The notes beneath the pieces were generated by a model, which worked only from the letters and a program-made list of their open reading frames with translations, did no database searches and had not been told where the DNA came from. A stretch of 38,484 nt of DNA. Origin: JAIVJN01 sp036732565 (GTDB lineage Bacteria; Acidobacteriota; Vicinamibacteria; Vicinamibacterales; UBA2999). This document shows, piece after piece, positions 26,723-33,803 of the stretch; position 1 is the stretch's first letter, and each line of letters starts with the position of its first letter. Location: NCBI GenBank assembly GCA_036732565.1, contig DAINCF010000007.1, positions 1 through 38,484 of the forward strand, given 5' to 3'. The position numbers were made by a program, and so were the translations under genes.

Positions 26723-27496
26723 ATGTCCTTCACACGCGTTGCGAAGATCCTGCTGCTGGCGATCGCGCTGTTCGTCGTTGCCGTGGGCACCGTGCTGGCG
26801 ATGACGTTCCTGGGGCGGAAGGCGATCGCCGACGGCGCGGACATCGGAGGCATTCGGATCGTGCAGGACGGCATCGTCGCCATCGGGGTCGTGCCCTTGA
26901 GTGATCGCGAGGTCGCGCTCATCGACGCCGGCAACGATCCCGCTGGCCATCCAATTCTGGAGGAGCTCGAGCGGCGCGGCCTCGGGTCCGACGCGGTGAC
27001 AGCGATTCTGTTGACGCACGGTCATCGGGATCACATGGCCAGCGTCAACGTGTTTCCGAACGCGCACGTGATGGCGCTCGACGCCGAGGTTGCCCTGATT
27101 GGAGGCCACGTGCAGGCACGCGGCCCGCTGCTTCGGTTCTTTCCCGCCAGGCCGACAGGTGTGACCGTGGACCGCGTGCTGAGGGATGGCGAGCGCCTGA
27201 CGTTGAGTGACGCGGTTTCGGTGCGCGTGTTCGCCGTGCCAGGGCATACAGCAGGGAGCGCCGCGTATCTCGTCAACGACGTGCTGTTCGTGGGGGACGC
27301 GGCGGACGTCGACAGCGACGGCAATCTCGAGGGCGCGGCCTGGATCTTCAGCGACAGCCAGGCGGAGAATCGCGCCTCGCTCGCTCGCCTTCACCAGCAG
27401 CTGGTGCAGGACGGGACGACGGTGACGGCGCTCGTGCCGTCGCATTCGGGTGATACTGACGGACTGGCCGCATTGGCGGCCCTCGCTACGCAATGA
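26723..27496 (+). CDS. Membrane-anchored metallo-beta-lactamase-fold hydrolase
   Basis: 257 residues. N-terminal helix (about 7-30) is an anchor or uncleaved signal. The MBL zinc motif THGHRDH gives His99, His101, Asp103 and His104; GHTAGSAAY, VGDAADVDSDG and PSHSGDTDG supply the remaining His/Asp ligands, so a two-metal site looks complete. ATG 26723 follows GGAG at 26715; a TTG at 26708 is possible but worse. Its stop overlaps the cbiZ start by 4 bases (ATGA), tying it to cobamide remodelling, although no MBL step is known to me in that pathway. It could hydrolyse a phosphoester or lactone related to cobamide side chains, or be unrelated. Confidence 0.85.
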   Translation: MSFTRVAKILLLAIALFVVAVGTVLAMTFLGRKAIADGADIGGIRIVQDGIVAIGVVPLSDREVALIDAGNDPAGHPILEELERRGLGSDAVTAILLTHGHRDHMASVNVFPNAHVMALDAEVALIGGHVQARGPLLRFFPARPTGVTVDRVLRDGERLTLSDAVSVRVFAVPGHTAGSAAYLVNDVLFVGDAADVDSDGNLEGAAWIFSDSQAENRASLARLHQQLVQDGTTVTALVPSHSGDTDGLAALAALATQ

Positions 27497-28662
27497 CCAC
27501 GATGCACTGGGAAACGCTGCTCACGACGCCGGCCGCGACGATTCGCCGCCACGGTCGATTTCTCGTTGTCGATTTCGCGACGCCGCACACCGTGTTGTCG
27601 ACATCGGTGCGCAACGGCGGCCAGACCGGGCACTTACGGCATCTGGTCAACCATCAGAGCTGCGAGGGCAGCGGGCACACGGCGCGCGCGAAAATCATCA
27701 CAGAGCACGGCCAGGTGGCCTATCACGATTCGGTATGCGAAGAGATCGAGCTGCCGCCGCAGAACACCGCGGTGATGGGTACGGCGGCCAACATGCACTA
27801 TGCCGCCATCGTGTCCGAGGAAGATCTGGATGTCCATGTGACGGCCGTCGTCACGGCGGGCGTGCAGAGCAACGCCACGTGCGCCGGCGATCCCGCGGCC
27901 TGGCGCGAGACGCGCGACGGCATGGAGAAAGTCGCGGCCGCCCTAGGAGACACTGCTCACAGTAATACTGTCAGTGGGACCATCAACACCATCCTGCTGA
28001 TCGACGCACCGTTGACGCCGGCCGCGCTCGCCCGCACGGCGATCACGATGACCGAGGGCAAGAGCGCGGCGCTGCAGCGGCTGACGGTGCCGAGCTGCTA
28101 CTCCGAGGACCTGGCCACCGGGACAGGGACGGACCAGTACTGCATCGCGTCGGTCACCGAAGGTGTCGCGCTGAGCTCGACGAGCCCTCACGTGAAGCTT
28201 GGCGAGATCATCGGCCTGGCCGTGCGAAAGGCCACGGCGGAAGCCCTGCGGTGGCAGAACGGCCTGGAGCCGAGTTACACCCGTGGAGCGTTTCATGCGC
28301 TCGGCCGCTACGGGTTGAAGGAAGCGACGATCTTCGCCGACCTCGCGACGCGCCTGTCGGCGTCCGACCTCGAGTTGTTGAAGAAGAACAGCAAGGCCGT
28401 CTTCTACGAGCCGCTGGTGGGCGCCGCGGCGCACGCGCTGGCGGCGGTGCTGGACCGCATTCGTCACGGGACGCTCCCCGCATCGGTGGCGCGCGAGGCA
28501 ATCATTCAGCAGTCGGCCACGCTGGCGGCGAGTCTGGCCTCACAGCCCGACCGCTGGCTGGAGTTCCATCGTCGGCTGCACGCGTCCGGTCTGCACGACG
28601 CTCGGGAGCTCGTCCTCGACGCCATCGCGCTCGGCTGGAGCGAGAAGTGGCGCTCCCGCTGA
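27493..28662 (+). CDS. cbiZ: Adenosylcobinamide amidohydrolase (CbiZ)
   Basis: CbiZ cleaves the aminopropanol (nucleotide-loop) arm from cobinamide or an unwanted cobamide to yield adenosylcobyric acid, which can be rebuilt with another lower ligand. The 389-residue protein shows the family core at about 30-235: LSTSVRNGGQTG, NHQSCEGSG, AVMGTAANMHYA, VTAGVQSNATCAGDPA, GTINTILLIDAPLTPAALA and SCYSEDLATGTGTDQY, ending in LGEIIGLAVRKAT. A helical C-terminal part (about 240-389) follows. It overlaps the MBL gene by 4 bases and cbiB by 16 bases, so the three are one transcript and translation is coupled. CbiB rebuilds what CbiZ produces, which strongly supports the remodelling role. Confidence 0.92.
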   Translation: MTTMHWETLLTTPAATIRRHGRFLVVDFATPHTVLSTSVRNGGQTGHLRHLVNHQSCEGSGHTARAKIITEHGQVAYHDSVCEEIELPPQNTAVMGTAANMHYAAIVSEEDLDVHVTAVVTAGVQSNATCAGDPAAWRETRDGMEKVAAALGDTAHSNTVSGTINTILLIDAPLTPAALARTAITMTEGKSAALQRLTVPSCYSEDLATGTGTDQYCIASVTEGVALSSTSPHVKLGEIIGLAVRKATAEALRWQNGLEPSYTRGAFHALGRYGLKEATIFADLATRLSASDLELLKKNSKAVFYEPLVGAAAHALAAVLDRIRHGTLPASVAREAIIQQSATLAASLASQPDRWLEFHRRLHASGLHDARELVLDAIALGWSEKWRSR

Positions 28663-29630
28663 GCGAGGTTCTGGCTGGTCACCCCGTCATTCTCGCGCTG
28701 GCCGTCGCGCTCGATCTACTCATCGGCGATCCACAGTATCGGTTCCACCCGATTCGATTGATCGGCGGCACCCTGTCCGCGGTCGAGACGCAGCTGCGAC
28801 GACTTGGACTGGACGGCTATGCCGGGGGAATTGCGCTCTTCGCACTTCTGGCGATCGTCTGGGTCGGGGGCCTTGCTGTCGTCGTCGTGCTCAGCGCTGG
28901 CGCGACGCCGTGGTTGGCTTGGACGCTTCACCTCTTCCTGACGTATAGCTTCCTCGCACTCGGCGATCTGCTGCGGCATGTGTGGCGCGTCGAGCGCGCG
29001 GCCATGCGTGACGACCTTGCCGGAGCGCGATCGGCCATCACCATGCTGGTCGGGCGCGACATCGATCGGATGGACGGCGCCGCCTGTCGCCGTGCGGCCA
29101 TCGAAAGCCTCAGCGAGAACCTGACCGATGGCTTCATCAGCCCGCTGTTCTGGTACGCCCTCATCGGTCTACCAGGTCTCGTGCTCTTCAAGGTGGTCAG
29201 CACGATGGACTCGATGGTGGGCTACAAGACCCCGCGATATCTCCGCTTCGGTTGGTGCGGCGCGCGGCTGGACGATGTGATGAACTACCTCCCGGCTCGA
29301 TTGACGTGGCTGCTGCTGGCGTGCGTTGCGGTGGTCGTGCCGCACTGCTCCGCCGGCAAGGCGTTCGTCGTTGGCGCGCGGCAGCATGACATCTTGCCCG
29401 GTCCCAACTCTGGCTGGAGCGAAGCCGCCACCGCCGGCGCCCTTCAGCGTCGTCTCGTCGGGCCGATTTGGATGAAGGGTGTGATGGTGACCGACGTCTG
29501 GATCGGCGATCCGACCGATCCGCCCGCATCGACGCACGACGATGTCGTCCGGGCGCTGACGCTGATCACGGCTGCTGGCGCGATCGCGGCGGCCCTCACA
29601 TGCCTCGTAGTTGACATGCTACGCCTGTAG
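28647..29630 (+). CDS. cbiB: Adenosylcobinamide-phosphate synthase (CbiB/CobD)
   Basis: Membrane enzyme that attaches aminopropanol or its phosphate to adenosylcobyric acid. 327 residues with five hydrophobic segments. Family motifs: ALDLLIGDPQYRFHPIRLIGG at the N-terminus in two parts, IESLSENLTDGFISPLFWYA, VSTMDSMVGYKTPRY, FGWCGARLDDVMNYLPARLT and the PNSGWSEAATAGAL block. The start is GTG at 28647, 8 bases after GGAG and inside the end of cbiZ; the longer open frame to 28251 is the shadow of cbiZ. The stop TAG (29628-29630) lies in the first BlaI operator. With CbiZ it forms a remodelling pair; other late steps (CobU, CobT, CobS) are not in the window. Confidence 0.94.
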   Translation: MALPLSEVLAGHPVILALAVALDLLIGDPQYRFHPIRLIGGTLSAVETQLRRLGLDGYAGGIALFALLAIVWVGGLAVVVVLSAGATPWLAWTLHLFLTYSFLALGDLLRHVWRVERAAMRDDLAGARSAITMLVGRDIDRMDGAACRRAAIESLSENLTDGFISPLFWYALIGLPGLVLFKVVSTMDSMVGYKTPRYLRFGWCGARLDDVMNYLPARLTWLLLACVAVVVPHCSAGKAFVVGARQHDILPGPNSGWSEAATAGALQRRLVGPIWMKGVMVTDVWIGDPTDPPASTHDDVVRALTLITAAGAIAAALTCLVVDMLRL

Positions 29631-29651
29631 CACTATGCTACGTCTGTAGCA
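29617..29651. promoter_or_regulatory. Two tandem perfect operators for the BlaI-type repressor
   Basis: TGCTAC-GCCT-GTAGCA (29617-29632) and TGCTAC-GTCT-GTAGCA (29636-29651) are perfect 6-bp inverted repeats differing in one spacer base, with 19 bases between starts. They lie 14 bases upstream of the BlaI-family gene; the palindrome with a central TAC/GTA core is typical of BlaI/MecI operators, so autoregulation is likely. The first overlaps the cbiB stop codon. Confidence 0.8.
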
Positions 29652-29665
29652 CGACACAAATTCCC

Positions 29666-30052
29666 ATGACCAAGCTGATCCCCGAGAAACTGAGCCGCCG
29701 TGAGCGCGAAATCATGGACGCCATCTTCGCGCTCGGCGACCGCGCGACGGCCGAGGAGATTCGGGCCCGGCTGACCGATCCGCCGAGCTACTCCGCGGTG
29801 CGGGCGATGCTCGCGCGGCTCGAAGCCAAGGGGACGATTCGCCATCGCGACGACGGTCCGCGGTACCTGTACTCGCCGACGACCTCTCGCGCGACGGCGC
29901 GGCGCGCGGCGCTGCAGCAGCTCGTGCGCGTGTTCTTTCAGGGCTCTCCGCAGCAGACCGCGGCGGCGCTCCTCAGTCAGGAAAGCTGGACCGACGACGA
30001 GCTCGATGCCTTGCGCGCCGAGATCGATCGGGTTCGATCGAGAAAGGATTGA
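29666..30052 (+). CDS. BlaI/MecI/CopY-family transcriptional repressor
   Basis: 128 residues. N-terminal winged helix-turn-helix (about 8-75): LSRREREIMDAIFALGDRAT, EEIRARLTDPPSYSAVRAML, ARLEAKGTIRHRDDG and RYLYSPT follow the BlaI fold closely. The C-terminal helices (about 80-125) form the dimerisation part and hold the region normally cleaved when the paired protease is activated. The gene is immediately followed by an M56 protease gene, the usual sensor partner, and preceded by two perfect operators. The ATG at 29666 has no clear ribosome-binding site, suggesting a short or leaderless transcript. The regulon beyond this pair cannot be told from the window. Confidence 0.93.
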   Translation: MTKLIPEKLSRREREIMDAIFALGDRATAEEIRARLTDPPSYSAVRAMLARLEAKGTIRHRDDGPRYLYSPTTSRATARRAALQQLVRVFFQGSPQQTAAALLSQESWTDDELDALRAEIDRVRSRKD

Positions 30053-30054
30053 CG

Positions 30055-31638
30055 ATGATCGCGCTCTCGCTCGTTGTGAAGGCCACGATCGTCCTCGTGG
30101 CCGGCCTGACCGCTGTGCGTCTGTGCCGCCGGGCCCCGGCGTCGGTCCGTCACGTGATCCTCGCGTGCACGTTCGGTGCGTTGATCGGCATGCCGCTGAC
30201 CGAGATCCTCATCCCTCCCGCGTCGTTCGCCGTGCCGATCGATGTGCCGGCCGTGCGCGGTCTCTTGACGCCCCAACCGACGACAGAATTGGTTGCCGGC
30301 GACACGATGGCTCGAGGAGCAGCCGAGCGCAGTGTGTCCAACGTCGGGATGCCGTCGGTCGGCGAGGCGATCCTGGGCGTGTGGGCGATCGGGGCCGCGG
30401 TGTTGATCGGATCGCTGCTGCACGCGCTGGGGCGCCTGAGACGACTGACGCGGCGTGCCTTGCCGTGGCTCGACGCGCGCCCCCTGGTCGACGCACTTGC
30501 CGTGGAGGCTGGCCTCACTCGTTCCGTCGACGCCCTCTTGCACGAAGACATAGCCGTGCCGCTCACATGGGGACTTGGGCGCCCCGTCATCCTTCTACCG
30601 ATGGAGGCACGAGAGTGGAGCGACGCGGATCTGCGCCATGCGTTGCTCCACGAGATGGAGCATGTCTATCGCAATGACTGGATTGGCCAGCTCGTGGCGC
30701 GCACCGTCCGCGCGTTGTACTGGTTTCATCCGCTCGCGTGGACGGCGATGCGCCAGCTCTCGCTCGAAGCCGAGCGTGCGTGCGACGACGCGGTGATTCG
30801 GACGGCCGATCGAACGGCATATGCCGATCAATTGGTGACGCTGGCCCAGCGCCTCAGGGACGTTCCACAGCAGGTGGTGCCGGCCATGGCGTGCCGCAGT
30901 GATCTGTCGACGCGCGTTCGGGCCCTACTCGACGAGCGACAGCGCAGAGGCCGGGCCCACTGGCTGCCGCACGCCGTAGCCATCGCTGTCACTTGCGCGA
31001 TGGTCTCGACGATTGGGCCCGTGCAGGCCGTCGAGCGCACACCGGTGCGGCGACTTGGGCCCGAGCTTCATCCGGCTCCGTGGGCTGGTGTGCTGCAGGC
31101 GCTGTCTTTGTCGAAAGGGTCCGGTAGGCTCGGCGTTGCGCTGATCGAGGCCGCCGAGGAAGGCGATCTCGATGACGTCAGCGGCCTGATTGCGGCGGGC
31201 GTCGATGTGAACTCTGTCGCGCTTGGTGACGGCAGCCCGTTGATCGCGGCGGCCCGTGCCGGTCATCCGAGGGTGGTGCATCTGCTCTTGGACCACGGTG
31301 CCGACGTGGACTTGGGCGTACCTGGTGACGGCAATCCGTTGATCATGGCCGCGCGCGAGGGCCATACAGACGTCGTCGAGTTGCTCCTGTCGCGCGGGGC
31401 CAGCATCGACATGGTGGTCGATGGTGATGAGAACGCGCTCATTCAGGCCAGCGGCGAGGGTCGTCTGACGGTCGTCCGCGCGCTGGTCGGCCGAGGCGCC
31501 GACGTCAACGCTCGCGTGTGGGCCACCCGCGGCGAGGACCGACGCGACGGCGAATGGCGTACGCCCTTGAATATGGCCATCCGCGGTCGCCACAACACCG
31601 TCGTCGACTTCCTGCGCTCAGTCGGCGCGCAACAGTAA
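30055..31638 (+). CDS. BlaR1-like M56 metalloprotease with C-terminal ankyrin repeats
   Basis: 527 residues. Membrane helices at about 2-20, 30-52, 103-122 and 303-323 frame a cytosolic zinc-protease domain with HEMEH (His199, Glu200, His203), the M56 HExxH motif, followed by YWFHPLAW and EAERACDDAVIR, which are conserved in BlaR1. After the last helix, where BlaR1 has a penicillin-binding sensor, this protein has four to five ankyrin repeats (about 361-525; LIAAARAGHPRVVHLLLDHG, LIMAAREGHTDVVELLLSRG). By topology they face the periplasm. The ATG at 30055 is favoured over TTG 30049 by spacing to AAAGG. It follows blaI by 2 bases. The signal sensed is unknown. Confidence 0.9.
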   Translation: MIALSLVVKATIVLVAGLTAVRLCRRAPASVRHVILACTFGALIGMPLTEILIPPASFAVPIDVPAVRGLLTPQPTTELVAGDTMARGAAERSVSNVGMPSVGEAILGVWAIGAAVLIGSLLHALGRLRRLTRRALPWLDARPLVDALAVEAGLTRSVDALLHEDIAVPLTWGLGRPVILLPMEAREWSDADLRHALLHEMEHVYRNDWIGQLVARTVRALYWFHPLAWTAMRQLSLEAERACDDAVIRTADRTAYADQLVTLAQRLRDVPQQVVPAMACRSDLSTRVRALLDERQRRGRAHWLPHAVAIAVTCAMVSTIGPVQAVERTPVRRLGPELHPAPWAGVLQALSLSKGSGRLGVALIEAAEEGDLDDVSGLIAAGVDVNSVALGDGSPLIAAARAGHPRVVHLLLDHGADVDLGVPGDGNPLIMAAREGHTDVVELLLSRGASIDMVVDGDENALIQASGEGRLTVVRALVGRGADVNARVWATRGEDRRDGEWRTPLNMAIRGRHNTVVDFLRSVGAQQ

Positions 31639-31741
31639 CCAACGTACTTAGCCGGCCCAGGTTCGCCTAAAGCCACCCCAGCGAGGTTGCCGCGCCGGGG
31701 GCCCGGCAAGGCGGACCCCACGACTGGACCGACGATTGAGA

Positions 31742-32347
31742 TCAGGCCTGCCAGTCCTTGACCACTCGCGTCTTCGACAGCAGCTCGAACGCGCGCTGGC
31801 TTTTTTCGGTGAACAGCGCGAAGAGCACGTCGATCCAGTACATCTGCAGCAACATCGGCAACTGACGGACGATGGACTGACCGACGGAAATGCGCGTGCC
31901 CGATTCGCGCACCACCCGCAGGCCCATCGCGTGCTTGCCGACGGTGTATCCGAGCCTGGCCTCGGCGATGACGAGATACAGCGCAACGAAGATGCTCGAC
32001 GCCAGAGCACCGAAGAGCACCAGAAACGGCCGCACTTCGTCCTTCGCGACGACGAACAGGAACGCGACGCTCGGCGCGATGAACGCGACGATCAACACGA
32101 TGTCGATCAGCTTCGCGAGCGCGCGACGACCGAACGGCGCGCTGACGAGCGGCACCGCCGACAAGTACGACTCGGCGAGCGCGGCGGGATCGCCCAGCTG
32201 CTGAATCACTTCATCGAGCGAGTGGCCTCCCGCCAGGCGTTCCGCGATGTGGCCGCGGAGCTCGGTCGCGATCTGATCGCGCTCCGGGGTCGAGCGGGGA
32301 AGCCAATCCAAGACGCGGTTCACGTAGTCGTCAGCGGTGATCGTCAT
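31742..32347 (-). CDS. HAAS-domain plus RDD-domain membrane protein
   Basis: 201 residues. Residues 1-65 resemble the HAAS/permease-prefix domain (YVNRVLDWLPRSTPERDQI, ELRGHIAERLAGGHSLDEVI, QLGDPAALAESYLS), the small helical domain that accompanies PadR regulators. Residues 72-200 are an RDD domain with three membrane helices (FGRRALAKLIDIVLIVAF, the TVGKHAMGLRVV motif, and SIVRQLPMLLQMYWIDVLF). ATG 32347 follows GGAGAC; the open frame above is repeat DNA. It lies 65 bases after the PadR gene on the same strand, so the two are very likely co-transcribed. The role is unknown; PadR-HAAS membrane pairs are common in Acidobacteriota. Confidence 0.85.
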   Translation of the reverse strand: MTITADDYVNRVLDWLPRSTPERDQIATELRGHIAERLAGGHSLDEVIQQLGDPAALAESYLSAVPLVSAPFGRRALAKLIDIVLIVAFIAPSVAFLFVVAKDEVRPFLVLFGALASSIFVALYLVIAEARLGYTVGKHAMGLRVVRESGTRISVGQSIVRQLPMLLQMYWIDVLFALFTEKSQRAFELLSKTRVVKDWQA

Positions 32348-32360
32348 CTCAATGTCTCCG

Positions 32361-32415
32361 TTGGGGGCGATTCCACCTCCGCGTTGGCGTCGGCGGACAG
32401 ATCGCGAACCGGCTA
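32361..32415. repeat. TAG-ended palindromic element between PadR and HAAS-RDD genes
   Basis: Contains TCCACCTCCGC and TCGGCGGACA in the same order as the element at 22096-22152 and ends GAACCGGCTA. Read on the minus strand, the end supplies the TAG stop (32413-32415) of the PadR gene. The outer arms are degenerate. Confidence 0.7.
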
Positions 32416-32781
32416 GAGGCCAGTGCTGCCGAGCAGCTTGGCCATCGCCCTTGCGAACGTCATCCACTCACCGGTGAGGCGCCAGAGCTCCTCTCGGCCC
32501 GCCTCGGTCAGCCTGTAGTACTTGCGCGGCACGCCGCGCTCGGGTGTTTCCCATCGCACCGACACGAACTCGGCGCGCTCCAGCCGATACAGCACGGGGT
32601 AGAGGGTGCCGTCGGTGACCTCGAGCGCCCCATTGGTCTCGGCGGTGAGCTTCGAGACGATCTCGTAGCCGTAGGCCTCGCCGGGCTCGAGCAAGTGCAG
32701 GACGATGAGCTCGAGCGAGCCGCGCTTGAGCTCCCGCTCGATGCTTCGCCGCTCCTCGCCGCGGGGGGATTCAGGCGCCAT
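32413..32781 (-). CDS. PadR-family transcriptional regulator
   Basis: A winged-helix repressor of 122 residues. The PadR hallmark is complete: LKRGSLELIVLHLLEPGEAYGYEI (two overlapping motifs), LEVTDGTLYPVLYRLERAEFV and RKYYRLTEAGREEL, followed by a short C-terminal dimerisation helix. The charged head (SPRGEERRSIERE) is unusually polar. It has a putative promoter and a perfect inverted repeat directly upstream, consistent with autorepression, and precedes the HAAS-RDD membrane gene which it probably controls. The ATG at 32781 gives a protein of normal family length. Confidence 0.93.
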   Translation of the reverse strand: MAPESPRGEERRSIERELKRGSLELIVLHLLEPGEAYGYEIVSKLTAETNGALEVTDGTLYPVLYRLERAEFVSVRWETPERGVPRKYYRLTEAGREELWRLTGEWMTFARAMAKLLGSTGL

Positions 32782-32788
32782 ATATTAA

Positions 32789-32820
32789 GTTGTAACGCAA
32801 GCTATCTTGCATGACAAGAT
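32789..32820 (-). promoter_or_regulatory. Putative PadR promoter overlapped by an inverted repeat
   Basis: On the minus strand TTGTCA (complement of 32812-32817, five of six to consensus -35) and TACAAC (complement of 32789-32794) are 17 bases apart. The inverted repeat ATCTTG-CATGA-CAAGAT (32804-32820) covers the -35, so PadR binding there would block transcription. The AT-rich stretch contrasts with the GC-rich surroundings. Confidence 0.6.
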
Positions 32821-32858
32821 ATATTACGACAGCAGTATCAATGGGGTTCAATCGCACT

Positions 32859-33009
32859 CAGGGTGCCCAGGGTGCCCAGGGTGCCCAGGGTGCCCAGGGT
32901 GCCGGAGGTGCACAGAGTGCCAGGGTGCACGAGGTGCGCGGGGTGCCCAAGGTGCTGATGCGCTGCACCTTGCGCACCTTGGGCACCTCGGGCGCCGTGG
33001 GCACCCTCG
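32859..33009. repeat. Nonamer array forming an inverted repeat (CAGGGTGCC units)
   Basis: CAGGGTGCC is repeated five times in perfect 9-bp register from 32859 and continues in degenerate form (GGAGGTGCA, CAGAGTGCC, AAGGTGCTG). The second half switches to complementary units (ACCTTGCGC, ACCTTGGGC, ACCTCGGGC, GTGGGCACC) with the same 9-bp period. It fills the gap before the SDR gene at 33025. Frames open through it are translations of the repeat and not genes. Confidence 0.9.
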
Positions 33010-33024
33010 TTTATGCTTTAGCGC

Positions 33025-33780
33025 ATGACGAAGACCGTGCTGATTACGGGCGGGACCTCCGGGTTTGGGGCGGCGACCGCTCGACGTTTCATCAAGGAAG
33101 GCTGGAAGGTGGTGGCGACCGGGCGACGGGTGGATCGCCTACAGGCCCTCGCCAAGGAGTTGGGCGAGGACCGCGTGGCGACGGCGGCGTTCGACATCCG
33201 CGACGAGTCGGCCATGGACGCCGCCCTGAGCACGTTGCCGGAGGGCTTTCGCGAGTTCGACGTGCTGGTGAATAACGCCGGCCTGGCGCTCGGCCTGGCG
33301 CCGGCGCCCAAGGCCAGTCTCGACGAGTGGCGCACGATGATCGAGACCAACGTCACGAGCCTGGTGACGCTCACGCATCGCCTGCTGCCGGGGATCATTG
33401 CGCGCAAGGGCATCATCGTGAACATCAGCTCGATCGCCGCCTACTATCCCTATCCCGGCGGCAACGTCTACGGCGCGACCAAGGCGTTCGTCAGCCAGCT
33501 CTCTGTTGGCCTCCGCTCCGATCTGCACGGCACCGGCGTCCGCGTGACCGCGCTCGAGCCGGGGATGGCGGAAACCGAGTTCACGCTGGTGCGCACCGGA
33601 GGCGATCAGTCGGCCTCGCAAACGTTCTACAAAGGCGCCCACCCCCTGCAGCCCGAGGACATCGCCGAGGCCATCTTCTGGGTCGTCTCGTTGCCGCCGC
33701 ACGTCAACATCAACCGCCTCGAGATGATGACGGTCAACCAGTCCTGGCCGGGGTTTCAGGTCTATCGCGAGCAGGCGTAG
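33025..33780 (+). CDS. YdfG-like SDR (NADP-dependent 3-hydroxy acid/serine dehydrogenase)
   Basis: 251 residues closely following the E. coli YdfG pattern. TGGTSGFG cofactor motif at 9-16 with GRR after strand 2 (NADP preference), DIRDE, NNAGLALG, the NISSIAA serine, YGATK (catalytic Tyr and Lys), and the late VTALEPGMAETEF and HVNINRLEMMTVNQS blocks, nearly identical in order to YdfG. YdfG oxidises L-allo-threonine, L-serine and 3-hydroxy acids; the same chemistry is likely here. ATG 33025 is the family start. Its stop TAG (33778-33780) is one end of a palindrome shared with the convergent di-haem cytochrome gene. It stands alone behind the repeat array. Confidence 0.92.
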   Translation: MTKTVLITGGTSGFGAATARRFIKEGWKVVATGRRVDRLQALAKELGEDRVATAAFDIRDESAMDAALSTLPEGFREFDVLVNNAGLALGLAPAPKASLDEWRTMIETNVTSLVTLTHRLLPGIIARKGIIVNISSIAAYYPYPGGNVYGATKAFVSQLSVGLRSDLHGTGVRVTALEPGMAETEFTLVRTGGDQSASQTFYKGAHPLQPEDIAEAIFWVVSLPPHVNINRLEMMTVNQSWPGFQVYREQA

Positions 33781-33803
33781 GGGCGGTTCGCGAACTGCCC
33801 CTA
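33778..33803. repeat. Palindrome ending two convergent genes with TAG
   Basis: A 26-bp near-perfect palindrome (one mismatched pair): TAGGGGCGGTTCG on one side and CGAACTGCCCCTA on the other. The left end is the TAG stop of the SDR gene on the plus strand. The right end, read on the minus strand, is the TAG stop of the di-haem cytochrome gene. RNA from either strand would form the same hairpin, fitting a bidirectional terminator. Confidence 0.92.

Noticed and set aside
26314..26934. 206-codon minus-strand frame across the 26.3-26.7 kb gap
   Set aside because: It runs antisense into the MBL gene, is low-complexity, and has no recognisable domain or good start signal.
32859..33009. CRISPR array
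   Set aside because: Units are 9 bp and contiguous without spacers of constant length, there is no leader or cas gene, and the array inverts halfway.
32811..33275. Frames reading AQGAQGAQG and CPGCPGCPG through the nonamer array
   Set aside because: They are translations of the CAGGGTGCC repeat with no ribosome-binding site and overlap the true SDR start.
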